Below, one piece after another: positions 6,867-12,428 of a stretch of DNA of 12,428 nt (positions within the stretch are counted from its first letter, which is position 1; the number at the start of each line of letters is the position of its first letter). A program made the position numbers and the translations under genes. Under the pieces are notes generated by a model. The model saw only the letters and a list, made by a program, of their open reading frames with translations, made no database searches and was not told the DNA's origin. Location of the stretch: contig JACZWN010000097.1 in the NCBI GenBank assembly GCA_022572105.1, positions 1 to 12,428 of the forward strand, given 5' to 3'. This stretch comes from Pseudomonadota bacterium. Lineage in GTDB: Bacteria > Pseudomonadota > Alphaproteobacteria > Kiloniellales > J153.

Positions 6867-7556
6867 CTATTCCGCCGCGCGTTGACGATCGGCGCCGGCA
6901 CCCAGTCGAACCGCGGCGATCGCCATCGCGACCGCGGCCTGGGTCGGGTCGATGACCGGCACGCCGAGCGCCGCTTCGAGGCGCGCGCGGTAGCGCGCCA
7001 TGCCGGCGCAGCCCAGGACCAGGACCTCGGCGCCCAGGTCGTCGCGCAGGCGGGCGCCGACTTCGGTCAGGCGTTGAAACGTCACGGACTCCTCGGCCAG
7101 CTCCAGGACCCCCAGATCGAGCGCCAGCTCGCCGGCGAGCCGGCTCTCGAGGCCGAGGGCGCGGATGTAGCGCCGGTGGCGCCGGACCGAGGCTTCCAGG
7201 ATCGCGATGATCCCGACCCGGTCGCCGCGCGCGAGCGCGCTCAGCAGGCCGGACTCGGCGATGCCGAAGACCGGCTTGGCCGTGGTCTCGCGCGCCAGAT
7301 GCAGGCCGGGGTCGGAGAAGCAGGCGATGACGAAGGCCGAGGCCCGGTTGTCGTGGCCCTCGATCAGGCGGCAGAGCGGCATCACCACGCTCTCCACGTG
7401 GCGCTGGGTCTCGATCCCCGGCGGCCCCTCGGCGAGCGTCAGGCTGACGATCTCCGGCCCGTCCGCGAAGCGTAGCGGGTCGAGCGCCCGGTCGATGTCC
7501 TCGGTAACGGCGACCGTCGAGTTGGGGTTAATGACGATGATGGTTTCACCGGTCAC
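6867..7556 (-). CDS. Asp/Glu/hydantoin racemase
   Basis: A 229-residue cytoplasmic protein of the Asp/Glu racemase superfamily, normal in length. It begins with IIVINPNST, a hallmark of hydantoin racemases, and carries two cysteines in expected contexts: Cys79 in IACFSDPG and Cys183 in LGCAGM, the pair used as opposing acid/base groups, close to positions 76 and 181 of characterised hydantoin racemases. The role inferred is interconversion of L- and D-5-substituted hydantoins so that the D-specific enzymes encoded just upstream can consume both. The start is GTG 7556, only 5 nt after the stop of the carbamoylase gene, with GAGTGAGG as ribosome-binding site overlapping that stop. The open frame continues upstream through the carbamoylase gene, but that is shadow. 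An allantoin racemase or related isomerase is possible; the context favours hydantoin. Confidence 0.88.
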   Translation of the reverse strand: MTGETIIVINPNSTVAVTEDIDRALDPLRFADGPEIVSLTLAEGPPGIETQRHVESVVMPLCRLIEGHDNRASAFVIACFSDPGLHLARETTAKPVFGIAESGLLSALARGDRVGIIAILEASVRRHRRYIRALGLESRLAGELALDLGVLELAEESVTFQRLTEVGARLRDDLGAEVLVLGCAGMARYRARLEAALGVPVIDPTQAAVAMAIAAVRLGAGADRQRAAE

Positions 7557-7561
7557 GGGCC

Positions 7562-8500
7562 TCACTCCGGCGGCGGCACGGCGCCGGTGCGCTCGGTGAT
7601 CAGGCCGTAGGCCTCCACGCGCCGGTGGGCGGCGAAATTGAAGATGGTGCGCTTGCCGAAGTTGCAGGCGTCCAGGTCGCAATCGGCGACGATCAGCTCG
7701 TCGCCCAGGGTACGGCACCGGGCGACGATCTCGCCCGTGGGCGCGATGATCACGCTGCCGCCCATGAGGTCGTGGCCGTCCTCCGCGCCGGCCTTGGCGA
7801 CGCCGATCACCCAGGTCGAGTTCTGGTAGGCGCCGGACTGCATGGTGACGTGGTTGTGGAACATGCGCAGGTGCGGCGATTCGTCGGATTCCGAGTTGAC
7901 CGTCGGCGTGTTGTAGCCGAGCACCACCATCTCCACGCCCTGCAGCCCCATGACCCGGTAGGTCTCGGGCCAGCGCCGGTCGTTGCAGATGCACATGCCC
8001 ATGACCCCGCCCATGGTGCGCCACACCGGAAAGCCCAGGTTGCCGACCTCGAAGTAGCGCTTCTCCAGGTGCTGGAACTTGCGCTTCGGGTCGTACTCGG
8101 CGTGCCCGGGCAGGTGCACCTTGCGGTACTTGGCGACGATCTCGCCGGCCTTGTCGACCAGGATCGCGGTGTTGTAGCGGTGGGTCGCGCCGTCCTCCTC
8201 GACCAGTTCGGCATAGCCCAAATGGAAGCCCATGGCATACTCGCGCGCCGCGGTGAACAGCGGCTGGGTCTCGTTGCTCGGCATGGAGGTCTCGAACCAG
8301 GCGTCGATCTCACCCCAATCCTCGGTGTACCAGCGCGGGAAGAAGGTGGTCAGCGCCAGCTCCGGAAAGACGATCAGATCGCAGCCCTTGTCGTTCGCCT
8401 TGGCCATGAGCGCGAGCATGCGCTCGACCGTGGAAGACCGGCTCTCGGCCTTCTGGATCGGCCCCATCTGGGCGGCGCCCACGGTGATCACTCTTGACAT
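7562..8500 (-). CDS. N-carbamoyl-D-amino acid hydrolase
   Basis: This 312-residue nitrilase-superfamily amidohydrolase releases a D-amino acid with CO2 and ammonia from its N-carbamoyl derivative. The catalytic triad sits at Glu47 (FPELALTTFFPRW), Lys127 (YRKVHLPGH) and Cys172 (CICNDRRWPE), the same numbers as in the characterised Agrobacterium enzyme as I remember it. Other close matches are QHLEKRYFE, RVMGLQG, YNTPT and a C-terminal IFNFAAHRRVEAYGLI. ATG 8500 has GGAGG 5 nt upstream and lies 11 nt after the hydantoinase stop. It is the second gene of the three-gene hydantoin cassette and precedes the racemase. Beta-ureidopropionase is the main alternative; the whole-length resemblance to D-carbamoylase makes it less likely. 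Confidence 0.92.
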   Translation of the reverse strand: MSRVITVGAAQMGPIQKAESRSSTVERMLALMAKANDKGCDLIVFPELALTTFFPRWYTEDWGEIDAWFETSMPSNETQPLFTAAREYAMGFHLGYAELVEEDGATHRYNTAILVDKAGEIVAKYRKVHLPGHAEYDPKRKFQHLEKRYFEVGNLGFPVWRTMGGVMGMCICNDRRWPETYRVMGLQGVEMVVLGYNTPTVNSESDESPHLRMFHNHVTMQSGAYQNSTWVIGVAKAGAEDGHDLMGGSVIIAPTGEIVARCRTLGDELIVADCDLDACNFGKRTIFNFAAHRRVEAYGLITERTGAVPPPE

Positions 8501-8511
8501 CGAAGCCTCCA

Positions 8512-9978
8512 TCATGCCTGGGGAACGAACGCGCCGCTCGCCGGATCGAAGCCGGAGACGAAGCGCCCCTGGGGCCGCGCGGGCTCGGGCAGGTCGCAGG
8601 GCAGGAACCGGCCGCGCCCGGGCGCGCCCCGGGGTTCCTGGCCGTCCCAGACGACCTCGCCGCGCGACAGCGTCACGACCGGCCAGCCGGTCACCTTGTG
8701 GCCCTCGTAGGGGGTGTAGTCCATGGCGTCGTGCAGCATCCCGTGGGTGACCGTCACCTCCTTGTCCGGGTCCCAGACCGCGATGTCGGCGTCCGATCCC
8801 ACCGCGATCGTGCCCTTGCGCGGGTTGAGGCCGTAGATCCGCGCCGGGTTGGTCGCGGTAATCGCGACGAACTGTTGGAGCGTGATGCGCCCGGTGCGCA
8901 CGCCGGCCGAGAACAGCATGGGCAGGCGCACCTCCAGGCCCGGCACGCCGTTGGGGATGGTGTGGAAGGGCGCGTTCTCGCCCTTGGCCTTCTTGCCCTC
9001 GGGGTCGTCGTAGCGGTAGGGGGCGTGGTCCGAGGAGAACACCGAGAGCACGCCGCTCTGGATGCCGCGCCAGACGAAGTCCTGGTTCGCCTTGTCGCGC
9101 GGCGGCGGGCTGCACACGTACTTGGCGCCCTCGAAGCCGGGCCGGTCCATGTCGTCGGCGCTCAGGAACAGGTACTGGGGGCAGGTCTCGCCGAACACGC
9201 GCAAGCCCGCGGCCTGGGCGTCGCGGATCGCGTCGATGGCCTCGCGCCAGGAGACATGGACGATGAGCACCGGCACGTCGACGATCTCGGCCAGCGTGAT
9301 CGCCCGCAGCGTCGCCTCGCGCTCGGCCGGGGCCGCGTGGGCGACGCCGTGGAACTTGGGCGCGGTATGCCCGGCGGCGCTCAGGCGCTCGGTCAGCCAG
9401 GCGATCACGTCGTGGTTCTCGGCGTGGATCATGACCATGGCGCCCTCGCGCCGGGCCGTGGCGAGCACGGCGAGCATCTGGGAATCGTCGAGCTTGAGCT
9501 CGTCGTAGGTCATGTAGACCTTGAACGAGGTGTAGCCGTCGCGGATCAGCGCCGGCAGCTCCTGGCCCAGCACCTGTTCGCTCGGGTCCGAGATGATCAG
9601 GTGGATGGCGTAGTCGATCACCGCCTCGCCCTCGGCGCGCTTGCGGTAGGCCTCGACCACGGCGCGCAGCGACTGGCCCTTGTACTGGGCGGCGAAGGGG
9701 ATGATCGTGGTGGTGCCGCCGCAGGCCGCCGAGATGCTGCCCGTGCGGAAGCCGTCGGCGGTCTCGGTGCCTTTCGAACCCCGCTGGGCGATGTGGCAGT
9801 GGGCGTCGACGCCGCCGGGCAGGACCAGCTTGCCGGCCGCCTCGATGGTCTCGCGCCCGCCGTCCAGAGAGGCGCCCAGCGCCGCCACCCTGCCGTCCTT
9901 GATGCCGACGTCGCAGCGGCTGGAATCGGCCGCCGTCACCACGGTGCCGCCGCGGATCACCAGATCGAATTCGGCCAT
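8512..9978 (-). CDS. hydA: D-hydantoinase / dihydropyrimidinase
   Basis: A 488-residue cyclic amidohydrolase that opens hydantoin or dihydropyrimidine rings to N-carbamoyl amino acids. The two-metal site is complete: His60 and His62 in GGVDAHCH, the lysine to be carboxylated Lys153 in SFKVYMTY, His185 in MIHAEN, His241 in LIVHVS, and Asp317 in FSSDHAPY. The metal motif reads DAHCH where the family usually has DPHTH or DVHTH, a mild variant that keeps both ligands. The length fits the family. ATG 9978 has GGGGGA 4 nt upstream. It is the first gene of the cassette; the carbamoylase and racemase genes follow with gaps of 11 and 5 nt, so D-amino acid formation from hydantoins is the probable job rather than pyrimidine breakdown alone. 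A family 2 repeat lies in its leader. Confidence 0.93.
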   Translation of the reverse strand: MAEFDLVIRGGTVVTAADSSRCDVGIKDGRVAALGASLDGGRETIEAAGKLVLPGGVDAHCHIAQRGSKGTETADGFRTGSISAACGGTTTIIPFAAQYKGQSLRAVVEAYRKRAEGEAVIDYAIHLIISDPSEQVLGQELPALIRDGYTSFKVYMTYDELKLDDSQMLAVLATARREGAMVMIHAENHDVIAWLTERLSAAGHTAPKFHGVAHAAPAEREATLRAITLAEIVDVPVLIVHVSWREAIDAIRDAQAAGLRVFGETCPQYLFLSADDMDRPGFEGAKYVCSPPPRDKANQDFVWRGIQSGVLSVFSSDHAPYRYDDPEGKKAKGENAPFHTIPNGVPGLEVRLPMLFSAGVRTGRITLQQFVAITATNPARIYGLNPRKGTIAVGSDADIAVWDPDKEVTVTHGMLHDAMDYTPYEGHKVTGWPVVTLSRGEVVWDGQEPRGAPGRGRFLPCDLPEPARPQGRFVSGFDPASGAFVPQA

Positions 9979-9989
9979 GGAATCCCCCT

Positions 9990-10012
9990 TTATCAGCGCT
10001 CCTCGGTATTAC
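9990..10012 (-). repeat. 23-nt repeat, family 2, copy 2
   Basis: On the + strand it reads TTATCAGCGCTCC then TCGGTATTAC, 21 of 23 identical to 5066-5088 and in the same orientation. It lies between gatB and the hydantoinase gene, 12-34 nt ahead of the hydantoinase start. On the - strand it contains GAGGAGCG, as the other copy contains AAGGAGCG. Confidence 0.65.
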
Positions 10013-10031
10013 GGTAGGGGCGGGGGCGTCG

Positions 10032-10048
10032 GCGCGCAAGTGGCGCGC
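10032..10048 (-). terminator. Weak hairpin after gatB
   Basis: GCGCGC AAGTG GCGCGC forms a 6-bp GC stem with a 5-nt loop 8 nt past the gatB stop codon. There is no T-tract on either strand, so it is not a canonical intrinsic terminator. It may protect the 3' end or mark weak attenuation before the hydantoin genes. Confidence 0.3.
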
Positions 10049-10055
10049 TTCGCGC

Positions 10056-11531
10056 TCAGGACAGCTTCTGCTTGAGAATGCGGTTGACCAGGCCCGGGTT
10101 GGCCTTGCCTTGGCTCGCCTTCATGACCTGGCCGACGAACCAGCCGATCAGCTTCTCGTTGCCCGACTTGAACTTCTCGACCTGCTTCGGGTTGTCCGCG
10201 ATCACCCGCGCGACGATGGCCTCGATGGCGCCCTGGTCCGAGATCTGCTCGAGGCCCTTGTCCGCGACGATCTCGGCGGCCGGCTTGCCGCTCGCCCACA
10301 TCGCCTCGAAGACCTCCTTGGCGATGCGCCCCGAGATCGTCTCCGCCGCGATCAGGTCGAGCAAGCCGCCCAGCTTGTCCGCGTCCACCGGCGCCTCGGC
10401 GAGCGCCACGTCCGAGCGGTTGAGCGCGGCGAAGTACGCGCCGGTCACCCAGTTGGCGGCCAGCTTGGGGTCGCGCCCGCCTGAATCGCCGGTGATTACC
10501 CGTTCATAGAAATCCGCCGTTTCGCGCTCGTCGACCAGGATGCCGGCGTCGTAGGGCGAGAGGCCGAAATCCGCGACGAAGCGTTTCTTCTTCACGTCCG
10601 GCAGCTCGGGCAGGGTGCGCCGGATCTCCTCGACCCAGTCGGGGTCGAGCACGAGGGGCAGGAGGTCCGGGTCCGGGAAGTAGCGGTAGTCGTGCGCCTC
10701 CTCCTTGGAGCGCATGGAGCGCGTCACGCCCTTGTCGGAATCGAACAGGAGGGTTTCCTGGGCGATCTCGCCGCCATCCTCGAGCACCTTGACCTGGCGC
10801 CTGGCCTCGTACTCGATGGCCTGCTTGACGAAGCGGATCGAGTTGACGTTCTTGGTCTCGGTGCGCGTGCCGAGCGGCTCGCCGGGGCGGCGCACCGAGA
10901 CATTGACATCGCAACGTAGCGAGCCCTCCTCCATGTTGCCGTCGCAGGTGCCCAGGTAACGCAGGATCGAGCGCAGCTTGGCGATGTAGGCGGCGGCCTC
11001 CTCCGCCGAGCGCATGTCCGGCTCGGAGACGATCTCCATCAGCGTGACGCCCGAACGGTTGAGGTCGATATAGGTCATGTTCGGGTGCTGGTCGTGCAGG
11101 CTTTTGCCCGCGTCCTGCTCCATGTGCAGGCGCTCGATGCCGACTTCCTTGGTACCGCCGTCGGGCAGGTCGAGCACGATCGTGCCCGCGCCGACGATGG
11201 GCTGGAGGTACTGCGAGATCTGATAACCCTGGGGCAGGTCGGGATAGAAGTAGTTCTTGCGCTCGAACACCGAGGTCAGGTTGATCTCGGCGTTCAAGGC
11301 CAGGCCGGTCTTGACCGCCTGCGCGACGCTGTGAGCGTTGAGCACCGGCAGCATGCCCGGCATGGCGGCGTCGACCAGCGAGACCTGGGTGTTGGGCTCG
11401 GCGCCGAACGCCGTGGCGGCGCCCGAGAACAGCTTGGACTCGCTGATCGCCTGGGCGTGGACCTCGAGCCCGATGACGATTTCCCAGTCGCCGGTCTTGC
11501 CTTTGATGAGATCGCTCGTCGATTCGGACAT
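10056..11531 (-). CDS. gatB: Asp-tRNA(Asn)/Glu-tRNA(Gln) amidotransferase subunit B
   Basis: A 491-residue, full-length GatB. In the GatCAB complex it phosphorylates the misacylated Glu-tRNA(Gln) or Asp-tRNA(Asn) and receives ammonia from GatA. Landmarks are GLEVHAQ (21-27), whose Glu and His belong to the metal site, RKNYFYPDLPQGYQISQ (91-107), HMEQDAGKS (136-144) and DLNRSGVTLMEIVSEPDMRS (156-175). The central DYRYFPDPDLLP follows, and the C-terminal YqeY-like tRNA-binding domain closes with GKANPGLVNRILKQKL. ATG 11531 lies 6 nt after the gatA stop, with GGAAGG overlapping that stop as ribosome-binding site, so the two are translationally coupled. Composition matches the GC-rich core of the window. 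Confidence 0.97.
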   Translation of the reverse strand: MSESTSDLIKGKTGDWEIVIGLEVHAQAISESKLFSGAATAFGAEPNTQVSLVDAAMPGMLPVLNAHSVAQAVKTGLALNAEINLTSVFERKNYFYPDLPQGYQISQYLQPIVGAGTIVLDLPDGGTKEVGIERLHMEQDAGKSLHDQHPNMTYIDLNRSGVTLMEIVSEPDMRSAEEAAAYIAKLRSILRYLGTCDGNMEEGSLRCDVNVSVRRPGEPLGTRTETKNVNSIRFVKQAIEYEARRQVKVLEDGGEIAQETLLFDSDKGVTRSMRSKEEAHDYRYFPDPDLLPLVLDPDWVEEIRRTLPELPDVKKKRFVADFGLSPYDAGILVDERETADFYERVITGDSGGRDPKLAANWVTGAYFAALNRSDVALAEAPVDADKLGGLLDLIAAETISGRIAKEVFEAMWASGKPAAEIVADKGLEQISDQGAIEAIVARVIADNPKQVEKFKSGNEKLIGWFVGQVMKASQGKANPGLVNRILKQKLS

Positions 11532-11537
11532 CGGACG

Positions 11538-12428
11538 CTACCTTCCATCCCCGGCCATAAATTGCGGCTTGGCGTCGAAGCCGGCGGCCCGCTCCAGCAC
11601 CTCGGCGACCTTTAACATGGTCGCCTCGTCGAAGGCGCGGGCGATGAGGTGCAGGCCGAGCGGCAGGCCGTCGGCGCTCAGGCCCGCCGGCACCGAAATG
11701 GCCGGCAACCCGGCGAGACTGGCCGGCACGGTGAAGACGTCGTTCAGGTACATGGCGATGGGGTCGTCCATCTTGTCGCCGACCGCGAAGGCATCCGAGG
11801 GCGTGGTCGGGGTCAGGATCGCGTCCACGGTCTCGAAGGCCTGCTTGAAGTCGCGCGCGATCAGCGTGCGTACCCGGCGCGCCTTGTTGTAGTAGGCGTC
11901 GTAGTAGCCGGCCGAGAGCACGTAGGTGCCGATCAGCACGCGGCGCTTGACCTCGGCGCCGAAGCCCTCGCCGCGGGTCGCCTCGTACATCTCGTCCGGC
12001 GTTTCGCCCGGCACCCGCAGGCCGTAGCGCACGCCGTCGTAGCGCGCCAGGTTGGACGAGGCCTCGGCCGGGGCGACGATGTAATAGGCCGGCAAGGCGT
12101 AGGCGGTGTGCGGCAGGCTGATGTCGACGATCTCCGCGCCGGCCGCCTTCAGCCAGTCGATGCCCTGTTGCCAGAGCGCCTCGATCTCGCCCGGCGTGCC
12201 GTCCAGGCGGTATTCCTTGGGGATGCCGATCTTCAAGCCGCGCACCTCGCCGGTGAGCGCGGCCTCGTAGTCGGGCACCGGCGTATCGACGCTGGTCGAA
12301 TCCTTCGGGTCGTGCCCGGCCATGGCGCCGAGCAGGATCGCGGCGTCGCGCACCGAGCGCGTCAGCGGCCCGGCCTGGTCGAGCGAGGAGGCGAAGGCCA
12401 CTAGGCCCCAGCGCGAGCAGCGCCCGTA
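11538..12428 (-). CDS. gatA: Asp-tRNA(Asn)/Glu-tRNA(Gln) amidotransferase subunit A, partial
   Basis: The - strand frame is open to the window edge, giving the last 296 or so residues of a protein normally near 490. The visible start, YGRCSRWGLVAFASSLDQAG, is the conserved stretch that follows the catalytic region of GatA amidases; the Ser-cisSer-Lys triad itself lies outside the window. Later landmarks are GIPKEY, the run YYIVAPAEASSNLARYDGVR, RRVLIGTY with YYDAYYNKA, AILTPTTPSDAF and LAGLPAISVPAGL, all in GatA order. The enzyme hydrolyses glutamine and passes the ammonia to GatB. A GTG at 12401 is only an internal codon. gatC would be expected upstream, outside the window. Confidence 0.96.
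   Translation of the reverse strand, partial: YGRCSRWGLVAFASSLDQAGPLTRSVRDAAILLGAMAGHDPKDSTSVDTPVPDYEAALTGEVRGLKIGIPKEYRLDGTPGEIEALWQQGIDWLKAAGAEIVDISLPHTAYALPAYYIVAPAEASSNLARYDGVRYGLRVPGETPDEMYEATRGEGFGAEVKRRVLIGTYVLSAGYYDAYYNKARRVRTLIARDFKQAFETVDAILTPTTPSDAFAVGDKMDDPIAMYLNDVFTVPASLAGLPAISVPAGLSADGLPLGLHLIARAFDEATMLKVAEVLERAAGFDAKPQFMAGDGR

Noticed and set aside
7557..8024. Extension of the racemase frame upstream of its GTG.
   Set aside because: It lies within the D-carbamoylase gene and has no racemase features; IIVINPNST starts right after GTG 7556.
8494..10017. A 507-codon open frame on the + strand opposite the hydantoinase gene.
   Set aside because: Low-complexity Ala/Arg/Gly/Val/His composition and full overlap with a well-supported enzyme gene mark it as a shadow.

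Overview
The window looks like chromosomal DNA of a high-GC alphaproteobacterium, probably Rhodospirillales-like. That placement rests on codon use and on the style of the gatA-gatB, acyl-CoA and hydantoin genes; no marker RNA is present. Two GC-rich catabolic blocks face each other, with a compositionally mixed accessory segment of about 3.8 kb between them.

Left block (1-3058, + strand): the end of an NDP-forming acyl-CoA synthetase, a 45-codon stub of a nitronate monooxygenase gene fused to it by ATGA, an intact acyl-CoA dehydrogenase, a second ATGA start leading into a broken or unrecognised stretch, and a 3-oxoadipyl-CoA/acetyl-CoA thiolase (pcaF-like). Together these activate, dehydrogenate and thiolyse acyl-CoA substrates.

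Middle segment (3058-6845): bounded by two direct copies of a 23-nt motif (20 of 23 identical). One starts on the last base of the pcaF stop codon and the other lies 21 nt past the stop of the racemase gene. Inside are a four-helix membrane protein with a CPVCNK motif (- strand), a 440-bp non-coding stretch with tandem and inverted repeats, an AT-richer and divergent orotidine 5'-phosphate decarboxylase gene (+), the C-terminal remnant of an IS1-type transposase (-), and a pair on the - strand: a TlpA/ResA-like thioredoxin followed by a SAM-methyltransferase-fold protein of unknown substrate. This is the accessory, transferred-looking part of the window.

Right block (6867-12428, - strand): gatA (cut by the window edge) and gatB, which encode two subunits of the tRNA amidotransferase. 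Then comes a compact three-gene hydantoin cassette in the order D-hydantoinase, N-carbamoyl-D-amino acid hydrolase, Asp/Glu/hydantoin racemase. The racemase interconverts hydantoin enantiomers, the hydantoinase opens the ring, and the carbamoylase releases D-amino acid, CO2 and ammonia. A second 23-nt repeat family has one copy just ahead of the hydantoinase (9990-10012) and one in the accessory segment (5066-5088).

I see no CRISPR array, tRNA or rRNA. I do not find a clearly new multi-gene system. The most unusual material is the repeat-bounded segment, the divergent pyrF, and the redox-type membrane protein and methyltransferase-like genes within it.
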